The position numbers were made by a program, and so were the translations under genes. The notes beneath the pieces are model-generated. The model did not search any database, had not been told where the DNA came from, and saw only the letters and a list, made by a program, of their open reading frames with translations. 64,000 nucleotides of DNA from Xylanibacter rodentium (GTDB lineage Bacteria; Bacteroidota; Bacteroidia; Bacteroidales; Bacteroidaceae): positions 62,001 to 126,000 of the forward strand of contig NZ_JABKKE010000003.1 of assembly GCF_013166575.1 (NCBI RefSeq), given 5' to 3'. Shown piece by piece: positions 16,807 to 26,444 of the stretch (its first letter is position 1; each line of letters starts with the position of its first letter).

Positions 16807-17316
16807 TTATTTTGTAGCTAAAGCCAATTGTTTATAATTTTCAAATTTGGCTAATCTATTCGCATAATCAGTTGTGTATGGATTTTCACCCTTCACAATT
16901 TTGTAAAGCGAATAAATATTGCCTATACCTATTATTTTGAAGGCAGTTTTTGATACTGCCTTAGTTTTTTCAGATAATGTTAGTTTCACATCATTTATAC
17001 TTTGAATCGTTATATCTCTATTTTCAATATCTCCCATCAGATGCTGACACATAGCAAGCCCGACATAGGATGAAATAAGATTTTCATTTTCTTCAACTGA
17101 AATGGCATCGATAAATCGCTCTTTCGCTGTCTTTATATAATCTAACCTATTTATATCTGAAGATGCGGTTTGGGCATACTCCAGATTTTGAATTGCACTT
17201 TTGAATGCTTGATGAAGTAATTTCTGAACATTACCACCGACACTCTCAATTAGACCAAAGTAAGCGGCGATAGAAGTCGCCATGTTTATGCTTCCGAATA
17301 TTACAGCCGGTGTCAT
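16807..17316 (-). CDS. Uncharacterised helical protein (169 aa)
   Basis: Family not recognised. The sequence looks mostly alpha-helical: an amphipathic start (MTPAVIFGSINMATSIAAYF), a helix-rich middle with paired segments (AFKSAIQNLEYAQ, AKERFIDAISVEENENL, YVGLAMCQHLMGD) reminiscent of degenerate TPR helices, and a moderately hydrophobic ISSYVGLAMC region. No catalytic motif stands out. It lies 47 bases after the zinc-ribbon gene and 1 base before the coiled-coil gene, so it is part of the same small operon. Confidence 0.6.
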   Translation of the reverse strand: MTPAVIFGSINMATSIAAYFGLIESVGGNVQKLLHQAFKSAIQNLEYAQTASSDINRLDYIKTAKERFIDAISVEENENLISSYVGLAMCQHLMGDIENRDITIQSINDVKLTLSEKTKAVSKTAFKIIGIGNIYSLYKIVKGENPYTTDYANRLAKFENYKQLALATK

Positions 17317-17363
17317 AACAACATCCTTTTATATAATGGTTGTATTCAAAAGATTACAATTAA

Positions 17364-17708
17364 TTAAAAGCCATGATCTGCATCTGGGTCAGGATGGGTA
17401 GCATACACATAATCTTTGCTACAATTTACACATGTAATCTTTTTAGGAGAAACCATAATATCGCTTCCTATACAATTCAAATGACTGCAATGACAGCAAC
17501 GTATAAAATAAACATCGCATTTTTTACAATAAAGATATTTTTCTGTTTGTGGAATGTCAGAGAAATCATAATAAATAGTTTTTCCTACATTGAATATACC
17601 TTTAGCAATATTCCATGGTTTAGTCATTTTGAGGAAAAATTCTCCAACATGCCTAAGAGTCTTTTCGTCATAATCCAAAAGCTCAGTCTCGCAATATGGG
17701 CAACTCAT
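17364..17708 (-). CDS. Small multi-zinc-ribbon protein (114 aa)
   Basis: Three Cys-rich knuckle sets are visible: CPYC at the N-terminus, CKKC with CCHC in the middle (YLYCKKCDVYFIRCCHCSHL) and CVNC near the C-terminus. This suggests one or two zinc ribbons flanking a helical segment. Such proteins often bind nucleic acid or partner proteins; no specific family is recognised. It belongs to the leftward cluster between the micro-ORF (17719-17799) and the helical protein gene. Confidence 0.65.
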   Translation of the reverse strand: MSCPYCETELLDYDEKTLRHVGEFFLKMTKPWNIAKGIFNVGKTIYYDFSDIPQTEKYLYCKKCDVYFIRCCHCSHLNCIGSDIMVSPKKITCVNCSKDYVYATHPDPDADHGF

Positions 17709-17718
17709 AATTTTAGCT

Positions 17719-17799
17719 TTAAAATAATAAGTTTATACATTCCATCAAGAAGCCTGGTAAAGCAACCAGCCATACGATGGCTTTTAATTCTTTGTTCAT
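17719..17799 (-). CDS. Possible 26-aa hydrophobic microprotein
   Basis: A short frame reads MNKELKAIVWLVALPGFL followed by MECINLLF and a stop. It has a charged N-terminus and then one hydrophobic helix, like small membrane peptides. It fills most of the gap between two genes of the cluster and is in the same direction. Its length makes chance occurrence quite possible. Confidence 0.35.
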   Translation of the reverse strand: MNKELKAIVWLVALPGFLMECINLLF

Positions 17800-17830
17800 G
17801 ACCTCAAGCATTTAAAGAGAATATCACAAT

Positions 17831-18397
17831 TTAGTGTGGTATGGCTATTTTGGCAATAGCAATATACGGTCTAATTTTTTTATATCCTCTATAGACGTCT
17901 TTTGCTGAGATTTTCGCCTTTTCGCTAAAGCTAAATCCCTTGAAATTAGAAAATTCATTCAACATCTGAGTACATCTTTCTATAAGTTCAAAACAAACCT
18001 CTGTTGAAAGATTGACCCACGCTTCTGTATCCATACTGAACCAAAAGTCTCTATTAAAGAACCAATCTCCAGCAACATTAATAAACGCTCCATTATTGAA
18101 TCTCTTATCAAGACCATCAAGTATCGATTGAGAAAGCAGAGGACACTTTTGCGCTAGTACTTCGATTGTTCCAATGGATGTATCCAACAAACCGTCCAAT
18201 ATGCTTTTCATTTCGCCGTCCATCATAATGGATACCCACGCTTTATGAGAGTTAAAACCTCCTAATAGTATAATGTAATATATAAGTCCTTGTCTTTCTA
18301 CGCCAATAATATCTAAATCCCCCTGTTTCTTTCGAAATACCTCAAATATTTCATTTCTGCCATCTGTAACTGGCTGAAATTTTTCTCTTGTTTTCAT
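17831..18397 (-). CDS. Uncharacterised 188-aa protein, first gene of the small cluster
   Basis: Family not recognised. Apparently soluble and mixed alpha/beta: a beta-rich first half (LIYYIILLGGFNSHKAWVSI), a Trp/Phe-rich middle (GDWFFNRDFWFSMDTEAW) and a helical, basic C-terminus (AKDVYRGYKKIRPYIAIAKI) that may contact a membrane or nucleic acid. It starts 32 bases after a consensus promoter (18429-18459) and heads the AT-rich leftward cluster. Confidence 0.6.
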   Translation of the reverse strand: MKTREKFQPVTDGRNEIFEVFRKKQGDLDIIGVERQGLIYYIILLGGFNSHKAWVSIMMDGEMKSILDGLLDTSIGTIEVLAQKCPLLSQSILDGLDKRFNNGAFINVAGDWFFNRDFWFSMDTEAWVNLSTEVCFELIERCTQMLNEFSNFKGFSFSEKAKISAKDVYRGYKKIRPYIAIAKIAIPH

Positions 18398-18428
18398 ATC
18401 GGATATAATATTAAGTTAATTAATTTCG

Positions 18429-18459
18429 CAAAATTAGTCATAATCTACGAGATGACAAA
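18429..18459 (-). promoter_or_regulatory. Promoter of the small-gene cluster
   Basis: On the minus strand: TTTG (18456-18459), 19-base spacer, TAATTTTG (18429-18436). This is an exact match to the Bacteroidetes consensus, just upstream of the 188-aa gene, so the cluster is expressed independently of neighbours. Confidence 0.75.
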
Positions 18460-18578
18460 GGAGATTGCCAATTATTTTAAGTTGTAAAGATTACTTTTAA
18501 CATTTGCAATCCATTGATGTTTAGTAAATTTCAAGACATGTCTTAATTAAATGATTTAACAGTAGACTGTTGTGACAT

Positions 18579-20448
18579 AAGGAGGTGTATCAAAATTCAG
18601 ATGCACCTTCTTTTTATAACCTGCAGAAAAACATAAAACAAAGCCTCGACTTTCCCAAGCCGGGGCTTTGTCATATAGCAAGGATGCTGTATCTTTGTGA
18701 TATATATAAATTAAATGTCTACAAAGATACACTTTCGGGATTACAATCCCAAACAAATGATACTTTTTCCTCAGCGTCTTAACAAAGATATTGCGGAAAA
18801 CGATCCTGTCCTTGTTGTAGATGCGGTCATAGACAATCTCAAACTTGAAAATTTCAAGAAACTATACAAGGAACGCGGCCGCAGTCCGTATCATCCCAAG
18901 ATGATGCTCAAGGCAGTCATCTAGGCTATATGAACAACATCTACTCATGTCGAAAGATAGAGACGGCCCTGAAGCGTGACATCCATTTCATATGGCTGGC
19001 CGGCTACGAGCAGCCGGATTTCAATACCATCAACCGTTTCCGAAACCGCGTCAAGGATGAGATCAACCTGGTCTTTACCCGGCTGGTCATTGTCCTTGCA
19101 GAAAAAGGCTTCATCACACTTGACGTTGAATACATCGATGGAACCAAGATTGAGTCCAAAGCCAACAAGTACACTTTTGTATGGCGTAAGTCAACAGAAA
19201 AGCTCCGGGCAAAACTTATCGAAAAAATAAAAGTTCTTCTCTAACAGATAGACGAGTCCATTGCGCAGGAAAACGCCGAACAAGAAAACGGTCAAAGTTT
19301 CACCCCGGAAGATCTGAAGAATATCACGGAAGAACTTAACCGCAGTCTTGATAACGAACCCAAACCCGGGACAAAAGAGCAGAAAGAGCGGCGCAAGGAG
19401 CGAAAGAGACAGATAAAACAACTTAAGGAACAAGCCGATAAACTCAACGAATATGACGAGAAACTGCGCATTTTGGGCAATCAGAACTCATATTCCAAGA
19501 CCGACTGTGACGCCACGTTCATGCGGATGAAAGAGGATGCCATGAACAACGGCCAGACAAAGCCGGGATATAATCTGCAGATTGGAACGGAGAATCAGTT
19601 CATCCTTGACTTCGGACTGTTTCAGACTCCCAGCGATCCCCTTACCATGATACCCTTCTTCAACTCGTTTTTCGACCGTTACAGCAAACATCCGCAGACA
19701 GGCGTTGCCGATGCCGGTTACGGCTCCGAGGAAAATTACCGCTTTATGGAAGAGGCCGGAATCGATGCCTATGTCAAATACAACAGGTTCCATCGCGAGC
19801 AGCGGATGCATTATGTGCCGGATTCATTCAGTGCGCAGGCTCTTTATTATAATACCGACGGAGACTATTACGTATGCCCGATGGGGCAGCATATGGAACG
19901 TATAGGGACAACCCGTACAAAAACCAAAAGCGGATATATTTCCAAATCCTCCCGTTACAAAGCTCGACGATGTGAGGGATGCCCTCTGAGGGGCAGCTAC
20001 TTCAAGGCAAAAGGTGACAGGATAATCGAAGTCAACCATCCTCTGGCGGAGTACCGACGAAAGGCCCGGGAACGGCTGACATCGGAAGAAGGTATAGAAC
20101 ACCGGGGACGAAGATGTATCGAACCGGAGGCCGTTTTCGGACAGATGAAATACGACATGGGATATAAACGCTTCCGTCACTTCGGACTGGACAAAGTCAA
20201 AATGGACTTTGCCTTCTTTGCCATTGCCTTTAACCTCAAGAAAATGTGCTCCAAAATAGCAAAAGCGGCTAAGAATGGGGGAAATACCACTGATTCCGGC
20301 GTTTTTTACGTATAATCGGAAGAGGGACCACCGAGAGTCGAATATTTGGGGAATCTAAACAAAAAGAGAGGGCATAAAATTATTGAACCCTCAAGTCCTT
20401 ATAAAAAGAGGGGGTATCAAATCGCTTCAATTTGATACACCCTCCTCT
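18579..20448 (+). mobile_element. IS1182-family-like insertion sequence, decayed
   Basis: Left end AAGGAGGTGTATCAAA and right end TTTGATACACCCTCCTCTT (20431-20449) are imperfect inverted repeats; an internal TTCTTTTTATAA/TTATAAAAAGAG pair extends the similarity. The single transposase gene between them carries a frameshift and a nonsense codon. It separates the accessory cluster from ssrA. Confidence 0.8.
18715..20315 (+). pseudogene. IS1182-like DDE transposase, broken by one frameshift and one stop
   Basis: Three pieces add up to one transposase of about 530 aa. Piece 1 (18715-18924) ends SPYHPKMMLKAVI; a base is missing before GGCTATATG, so the expected YGYMNNIYSCRK continues in another frame (18930). 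Piece 2 ends at TAA (19242-19244) where a Gln codon is expected (VLL*QIDES). Piece 3 carries KTDCDATFMRMKEDAMNNG, the GVADAGYGSEENY Asp region and the terminal EAVFGQMKYDMGYKRF Glu region. The catalytic residues survive, but no intact protein is made. Confidence 0.85.
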
Positions 20449-20497
20449 TTAGTCTTGCTTTGGCTTCTGTTGGCCGGAATCTATCCGACCCGCCAAG

Positions 20498-20895
20498 TGG
20501 AGCTGGAGGGAGTCGAACCCTCGTCCAAACAGGGAAACCATACGCTTTCTACATGCTTATTCCAGCCTTCGGTTTTCGTGCTGCGACAAGATCCGGACCA
20601 CCAATCGCAGCCTTATCCCCTAAAATTTCATCACACCGCCGGGGCGCGGCATGACTATTTCCGATTTAACTGCACCGCTTGGCCAAAGAGCTTCGGAACA
20701 ACAGCCTTTGAGCGATGTCTCGTCCTGCTACCTTGTAGCTGGATAAAGCCGATAATCTACTATACTTCGATTAGGCAGCGAGAGCATAATTGTTTTCGCC
20801 AGATAAATTTTTGACCGATGTTATTATGGAGTCAACAGTCGTCACTCCGCATGCTTACGTACCATTTCTGCCCGCTGTCAAATCCAGTCAACCCC
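20498..20895 (-). ncRNA. ssrA: tmRNA (ssrA)
   Basis: The minus strand starts GGGGTTGACTGGATTTGACA, the typical tmRNA 5' end, and closes with the T-arm GGTTCGACTCCCTCCAGCTCC plus discriminator A. The 5' GGGGTTG and 3' CAGCTCC pair as a 7-bp acceptor stem; CCA is not encoded. The internal reading frame GGCGAAAACAATTATGCTC encodes the tag GENNYALAA followed by a stop, as in Bacteroidales. Length is about 398 nt. tmRNA with SmpB rescues stalled ribosomes and tags the products for proteolysis. Confidence 0.96.
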
Positions 20896-20941
20896 AGGTA
20901 TTGTGAAACGGCATACCGTCGTTTTCCGCTGAAAAACTTTG

Positions 20942-20949
20942 CAAAGATA
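20942..20949 (-). promoter_or_regulatory. Probable -7 element of ssrA
   Basis: TATCTTTG on the minus strand, about 46 bases before the mature tmRNA 5' end, which would leave a short precursor leader to be trimmed. No clear -33 TTTG is seen at the usual distance. Confidence 0.5.
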
Positions 20950-20996
20950 GTCATTTTATCCGAATTAGCCGTTTTTATTTTAATAAATTGTGTATC

Positions 20997-21144
20997 TTTG
21001 CAGAAAATAAGCAGCATCTCGGCATAACACCCAAACAAGTTTGGTGATTCTGCTCTCGATTTGCATTATTTTTGCAGAAAATAAGCTGCATCTCGGCATA
21101 ACATCCAAACAAATTTGGTGATTATGCTCTTGATTTGCATTATT
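20997..21144. repeat. Two tandem 74-bp repeats between ssrA and the export gene
   Basis: Units 20997-21070 and 21071-21144 differ at only a few positions; each holds TTTGCAGAAAATAAGC, ATCTCGGCATAACA and a small hairpin CCAAACAAGTTTGG. A third, degenerate start (TTTGCAATAAA) follows. A TATCTTTG box ends at 21000 on the plus strand, so the repeats may form the leader of the rightward polysaccharide operon. This accounts for most of the 336-base gap. Confidence 0.7.
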
Positions 21145-21231
21145 TTTTTGCAATAAATTCGTGAAAATGAAGTTTAAATAAGTATTAATCAAAAATAAAA
21201 AAACGAAGATACTTACCAGACATAATAAAGT

Positions 21232-23760
21232 ATGAAAAAATATTTAGTTTCGATTGTCATGCTGTCCATGATGGCAGTTGCGTCTTTTGCCCAATCGTCG
21301 ATGAGTGATGAAGCCGTGATGGAATTTGTTATTCAAGAACACGGCAAAGGCACTTCCCAGTCGCAGATTGTGACTAAACTCATGCAAAAGGGTGTCACTA
21401 TAGATCAGATAAAGCGCATAAAAAACAAATATGAAAAAGAAAACAACGGAAGTGCACTCGGTGCAAAAAATCTGACGACATCGCCTAACAGCAAGGTGCG
21501 CACAAGAGAAAACAACGGCAAGGAGAAAGACAATGCCGACATATCTAAATATCGTAAAAAGGACGGCAGGATTACATCTCAGTCCAAACGTACTTATGAC
21601 AATACCAATCCCGATTTCATGCAGATGCAGCGAGAACTGAGCACGTTCATGCCCGACTCGACGGAAATATACGACCGCATGTATCTTGAGGAAATGATGA
21701 ATCAGGAAAAGAACAGACGTAAGATCTTCGGACGCGACATTTTCAATAACAAAGACTTAAGTTTCGAGCCAAACATGAACATCGCCACACCGAAAGACTA
21801 TCGTCTGGGAGCCGGCGATGCAGTGTTTATTGATATATGGGGAGCGTCGACCGGAACTTTCGAGAGCACAGTATCTCCCGACGGCACAATAAACATAGAC
21901 GGATTCGGACCTGTGACCATAGGCGGAATGACTGTAGACGAAGCCAACAAGGCACTGCGCAGACAGTTGGGCGCACGCTATCAGAATTCGCAGATGAGAC
22001 TTACCGTAGGGCAGACAAAAACGATATCCGTCAATGTGATGGGCGAAGTCAACGTGCCCGGCACGTACACCCTGTCCGCCTTTGCCTCAGTGTTTCATGC
22101 CCTGTACATGGCAGGAGGCATCAACGACATAGGTACAATGCGTAACATCAAGGTGTACCGCAACAACAGACTGATTTCCACTGTCGACATCTACGACTAT
22201 ATACTTAACGGAAAACTCGCAGGAAACGTACGCCTCACGGACAACGACGTGATCATTGTGGGACCGTACGACTGCATTGTAAACATCACGGGCAAAGTAA
22301 AACGTCCGATGTTCTATGAAATGAAAAAGAGCGAGAGCGTAGGCACGCTGCTCAAGTACGCCGGAGGATTTGCCGGGGATGCCTACAGAAAGTCCATCCG
22401 TCTGGTACGTAAGGCAGGCACGCAATATTCTGTATACAATGTCGGCGAATTCGACATGAACTCGTTCCGTCTGGAAGATGAGGATTCGCTCAGCATCGAT
22501 TCCATATTGCCACGCTATTCGAACATGGTCGAAATAAAGGGAGCTGTGTTCCGTCCGGGAATGTATCAGGTGGGCGGTGACATATCGACAGTGCGTGCAC
22601 TTATAGAAAATGCCGAGGGCGTGACCGAGGACGCATTTACGGCCCACGGTGTCATGCACCGCATGAAACCCGACCGCACACTCGAGGTTATGTCGGTGGA
22701 CGTCGCCGGTATAATGGAAGGTCGTGTGGCCGACATCCCGCTGCGCAACGAGGACGTGCTCTACATACCGAGCAAGAAAGACCTGCAGGAGGAAAAGACA
22801 CTGACGATATATGGAGAAGTGATGTACCCCGGAGTATATCAATATGCGGACAACGAGACCGTTGAAGACCTGATATTGCAGGCCGGAGGACTTAACGACG
22901 TGGCATCTATGATGAAGGTGGACGTGTCGAGACGAATGAACGACAATCATGCCGTGACCACTTCCGACACAATTGCCCGCACATACTCGTTTGCCATAAA
23001 GGACGGATTCATTATCGACGGTGAACCGGGATTCGTACTACAGCCGTATGACGAAATCTATGTAAGAAAATCGCCCGGATATTCCCAACTACAGAACATA
23101 AAGATAGAAGGTGAAGTTCTTTACAGCGGAACATACACACTGCCCCAGAAGAGCACGCGACTGAGCGAGATGATAAAGCAGGCCGGAGGCGTCACCAACA
23201 CGGCATACGTGAAAGGAGCCCGTCTGGAACGTACAATAACACAAGACGAACGTCTGAAAATGGAAGACGTGAGAAAGATGCTGCTGACACAAAGCGGCGA
23301 AAAAGACACGCTGGACACAAAGAAACTCGACTTCGGAAACACTTACTACGTAGCCATAGACTTGGAAAAAGCAATTGAAAACCCTGGCAGCAACTACGAC
23401 GTAATATTGCGTGAGGGCGACCGCATTCTTGTGCCGGAGTATTCGAGCACGGTCAAGGTCAGCGGCGACGTCATGTCGCCATCTACGGTTGCCTACCGCG
23501 AGGGTAAGGGTGTGGGATACTATATAGACCAGGCCGGAGGCTGGGGTAACCGTGCAAAGAAAAGCCGCACATTCATAGTGTACATGAACGGACAGAAAGC
23601 ACGTGTGGGCTACAGAACCAAACCTATGCCCGGATGCGAGATCATAGTGCCGAGCAAGATGCAGCAGAAGAAGATGAGCACAGCCGAAATCGTGACCATC
23701 GGCTCAAGCACGGCATCTATAGCGACGATGCTGATAACGATAGCCAATCTGGTTAAGTAA
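21232..23760 (+). CDS. Polysaccharide export outer-membrane protein, Wza-like with SLBB domains
   Basis: An 842-aa secreted protein with signal peptide MKKYLVSIVMLSMMAVASFAQ. After a linker, the Poly_export domain (YRLGAGDAVFIDIWG, then TVSPDGTINIDGFGPVTIGG) starts near residue 190. At least five SLBB-type repeats follow (for example ITGKVKRPMFYEMKKSESV, YGEVMYPGVYQYADNETVEDLI, IEGEVLYSGTYTL, VSGDVMSPSTVAYREG). A hydrophobic C-terminal helix (IGSSTASIATMLITIANLV) ends it. It should form the outer-membrane and periplasmic translocon for the polysaccharide of this locus. It is the first gene of the plus-strand operon; the long multi-SLBB form is usual in Bacteroidetes. Confidence 0.92.
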   Translation: MKKYLVSIVMLSMMAVASFAQSSMSDEAVMEFVIQEHGKGTSQSQIVTKLMQKGVTIDQIKRIKNKYEKENNGSALGAKNLTTSPNSKVRTRENNGKEKDNADISKYRKKDGRITSQSKRTYDNTNPDFMQMQRELSTFMPDSTEIYDRMYLEEMMNQEKNRRKIFGRDIFNNKDLSFEPNMNIATPKDYRLGAGDAVFIDIWGASTGTFESTVSPDGTINIDGFGPVTIGGMTVDEANKALRRQLGARYQNSQMRLTVGQTKTISVNVMGEVNVPGTYTLSAFASVFHALYMAGGINDIGTMRNIKVYRNNRLISTVDIYDYILNGKLAGNVRLTDNDVIIVGPYDCIVNITGKVKRPMFYEMKKSESVGTLLKYAGGFAGDAYRKSIRLVRKAGTQYSVYNVGEFDMNSFRLEDEDSLSIDSILPRYSNMVEIKGAVFRPGMYQVGGDISTVRALIENAEGVTEDAFTAHGVMHRMKPDRTLEVMSVDVAGIMEGRVADIPLRNEDVLYIPSKKDLQEEKTLTIYGEVMYPGVYQYADNETVEDLILQAGGLNDVASMMKVDVSRRMNDNHAVTTSDTIARTYSFAIKDGFIIDGEPGFVLQPYDEIYVRKSPGYSQLQNIKIEGEVLYSGTYTLPQKSTRLSEMIKQAGGVTNTAYVKGARLERTITQDERLKMEDVRKMLLTQSGEKDTLDTKKLDFGNTYYVAIDLEKAIENPGSNYDVILREGDRILVPEYSSTVKVSGDVMSPSTVAYREGKGVGYYIDQAGGWGNRAKKSRTFIVYMNGQKARVGYRTKPMPGCEIIVPSKMQQKKMSTAEIVTIGSSTASIATMLITIANLVK

Positions 23761-23786
23761 TCCCATTCCCCAAAAAGACATACGTT

Positions 23787-24857
23787 ATGACAAACAATAA
23801 TGTGAACGACAATATGTCGGAAGTAATCGACATACGAATCATACTAAAAAAGATATTAGCAAAGAAAAAGCTGTTTTTCAAGGCCTTACCCATAGCATTT
23901 GTGATGTCGAGTGTATTGATTGTATGCGTGCCGCGATACTACACATCCAGTCTCAGTCTGGCACCCGAGGTGGCCAACAGCGGAATGGAAGGTACACTTG
24001 GTTCGATAGCTTCGTCGTTTGGTTTTGACATCTCAAGCATGCAGACCAACGATGCCATCTCTCCCCTGCTCTATCCCGACTTGATGGAAGACAACGGATT
24101 CGTAGTAGGACTGTTTGACGTCAAGTTGAAAAGCCTGGAAGGTAACATCAACACCACACTGTACGATTACTACAAGAAACATCAGAAAACGGCATGGTGG
24201 AACATTCCACTCGGCTGGCTGAAAAGCAGCATAGCAAAACTTACAGAAAAAGAAGATACGACCAAAAGAGGTTCTGGAAACGGTATCGAGCCGTACATTC
24301 TGTCGAAAACCCAAAATGACATCGCCGATGCCATAAGAGCCAACGTTGGTATATCCATAGACAAGAAGACTGCTGTAATCACTATAAGCACAAAGGCTCA
24401 AGACCCGCTAATCTGCAAGACACTGGCCGACTCTGTAAAGACACATCTGCAAGTGTTCATCACGCAGTACCGTACTAACAAAGCACGCATAGACCTTGAT
24501 TATTACGAGCAGTTGGCCGACGAAGCCAAGCAGGAATATGAGGAGGCACGCAGAAAGTATGGGATCTATGCCGACGCCAACACCAACATCACGTTGGAAA
24601 GTTTCAGAGCCAAACAGAATGATTTGGAAAACGACATGCAGCTGAAATATAACACATACAGCACACTGATGACGCAGTATCAGGCCGCCAAAGCCCGACT
24701 ACAGGAGCGCACTCCGGCGTTTACAGTCATCAAGGGTGCTGCCATGCCCGTGAAAGCTGACGGTCCAAAGAGAATGTTGTTTGTGTTGGGCATATGCTTC
24801 ATGACCTTTATCGCCATAAGTGTGTATTCAATCAAAGATATGTTCAAACTGAAATAA
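23787..24857 (+). CDS. Wzz-type chain-length/co-polymerase protein
   Basis: A 356-aa inner-membrane protein with the Wzz pattern: an N-terminal cytoplasmic stretch (VIDIRIILKKILAKKKLFFK), TM1 (LPIAFVMSSVLIVCVPRYY), a long periplasmic coiled-coil region (LDYYEQLADEAKQEYEEARRK) and TM2 (MLFVLGICFMTFIAISVYSI) with the Pro-rich segment before it. No tyrosine-kinase domain is attached. It sets polymer length and bridges polymerase to the Wza-like exporter encoded 26 bases upstream. Confidence 0.9.
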   Translation: MTNNNVNDNMSEVIDIRIILKKILAKKKLFFKALPIAFVMSSVLIVCVPRYYTSSLSLAPEVANSGMEGTLGSIASSFGFDISSMQTNDAISPLLYPDLMEDNGFVVGLFDVKLKSLEGNINTTLYDYYKKHQKTAWWNIPLGWLKSSIAKLTEKEDTTKRGSGNGIEPYILSKTQNDIADAIRANVGISIDKKTAVITISTKAQDPLICKTLADSVKTHLQVFITQYRTNKARIDLDYYEQLADEAKQEYEEARRKYGIYADANTNITLESFRAKQNDLENDMQLKYNTYSTLMTQYQAAKARLQERTPAFTVIKGAAMPVKADGPKRMLFVLGICFMTFIAISVYSIKDMFKLK

Positions 24858-24917
24858 GACAAGATCAGAATTACAATCTATATATGACCTTGTTGGAGGA
24901 GAGTCACAGACAACGAT

Positions 24918-26444
24918 ATGACACAAACCAAGAGAATAATAGTAAACACCTTAGCACAATACGGCAAAGCAATAATCAACATTGGATTATCCTTATATTC
25001 AACAAGATTAGTGCTTGACGCATTAAACATATCTGACTATGGACTATATTCTGTCATCGGCGGTCTGATTGCCATGCTTGGCTTTGTGCTCAACTCTTTA
25101 GTCATCACCACACAGCGCTACATATCTTACTACAAGGGCAAAGGAGACGAGAACTACATCAAAGAGATATTTGCCAACAGCCTGTTACTGCACATCATCA
25201 TCGGTATAGTTCTGTGTGGAGCATTGCTGTTGATAAAGGAATGGCTTATCTCGAATGTGCTCAACATCGACCCTGTACGAACAGAAACGGCCAAAGACAT
25301 ATATGTGATTACCACACTGACGCTCTTCATAACCATACTTACCGCCCCTTACAAGTCGCTGTTCATCGCACGCGAAAACATTGTATATATATCGGTGGTA
25401 GAGGTGATTGACGGCATACTGAAATTTGGTCTTGCAATATGGCTCACATACATCAGCGCCGACAAACTGTTTGTATATGCAATCATGATGCTGGGCATAC
25501 TGGTCGTCAATTTTCTGTCGTTCACAATATACGCGCTTGTCTATTTCAAAGAGAGCTGCATCATAATACGCCCCAAATCAATCAACAGAAAATGCCTGTC
25601 GCACATTGCCGGATTTGCCAGTTGGACAACCTACGGCATGGGAGCTGTCTCGGCACGCAATCAGGGATTTGCCGTTGTTCTGAACCACTTTTTCGGCACT
25701 GTCATAAACGCCTCCTACGGCATTGCATTCCAGATATACGGTGCCATGGCCTTCACCGTGACATCAATCCTTAACGCCATGACCCCGCAAATAATCAAGG
25801 CCGAGGGAGAGAATAACCGGGAGAGAATGTTCTTTCTGGCCGAGAAAGAGAGCAAGTTTTCCGTACTGCTCATGGCAATAATATCTATCCCCATCATGAT
25901 AGAAATGCCTAAAATACTCATGTTGTGGCTGAAAGATGTGCCCGAGGACGCGGTAATGTTCTGCAGATTCATTCTAGTGTCGTTCCTTTGCGACCAGCTT
26001 ACCATGGGCCTCAACGTGGTAAACCAGGCTTTGGGCAACATACGCCGTTACACCATCCTAATGTACACCCCCAAGCTCTTGTCGTTGCCGATGGCATGGG
26101 CTATACTATATTATGGCGGACAAGCACAGGACATCATGGTTCTTTACCTCATCATCGAACTGCTTGTCTCGATGATGCGCATACCTTATATAAAACGCGC
26201 CGCCGGGCTCAATGCAGGACAATATGTACGAAATGTCATATTACGTCTGTTGCCCACGCTCTTTGTTATATCCGCAACAGGATACATCTGCACAACGGCC
26301 ATCACTGCCCCATACAGATTTGTACTGACATTTGTTTTGTCGGTATCAACCGGATTCATTTCCGCCTGGTTCTTCACACTGGAAAAGGCAGAACAGGACT
26401 TTGTAAAAAATACGTTCAAAAGACTTCATGTATGTTTAATATAA
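24918..26444 (+). CDS. Polysaccharide flippase, Wzx-like
   Basis: A 508-aa multi-spanning transporter of the MOP superfamily opening TKRIIVNTLAQYGKAIINIG. It has the same overall pattern as the flippase of the leftward locus (9734-11251), and both contain a TFFG/FFGVV(V/I)NA-type helix. It should flip the lipid-linked repeat unit for this plus-strand pathway. Its last 13 bases overlap the start of the polymerase gene. Confidence 0.87.
   Translation: MTQTKRIIVNTLAQYGKAIINIGLSLYSTRLVLDALNISDYGLYSVIGGLIAMLGFVLNSLVITTQRYISYYKGKGDENYIKEIFANSLLLHIIIGIVLCGALLLIKEWLISNVLNIDPVRTETAKDIYVITTLTLFITILTAPYKSLFIARENIVYISVVEVIDGILKFGLAIWLTYISADKLFVYAIMMLGILVVNFLSFTIYALVYFKESCIIIRPKSINRKCLSHIAGFASWTTYGMGAVSARNQGFAVVLNHFFGTVINASYGIAFQIYGAMAFTVTSILNAMTPQIIKAEGENNRERMFFLAEKESKFSVLLMAIISIPIMIEMPKILMLWLKDVPEDAVMFCRFILVSFLCDQLTMGLNVVNQALGNIRRYTILMYTPKLLSLPMAWAILYYGGQAQDIMVLYLIIELLVSMMRIPYIKRAAGLNAGQYVRNVILRLLPTLFVISATGYICTTAITAPYRFVLTFVLSVSTGFISAWFFTLEKAEQDFVKNTFKRLHVCLI

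Noticed and set aside
20997..21150. Tandem repeats next to ssrA as a CRISPR array
   Set aside because: The whole 74-bp unit is repeated without variable spacers, only two full units exist and no cas genes are present.
25925..26431. Extended N-terminus of the Wzy-like polymerase (open frame from 25925)
   Set aside because: The extension overlaps the flippase gene in another frame and has no hydrophobic or family-like sequence; ATG 26432 gives a normal polymerase start.
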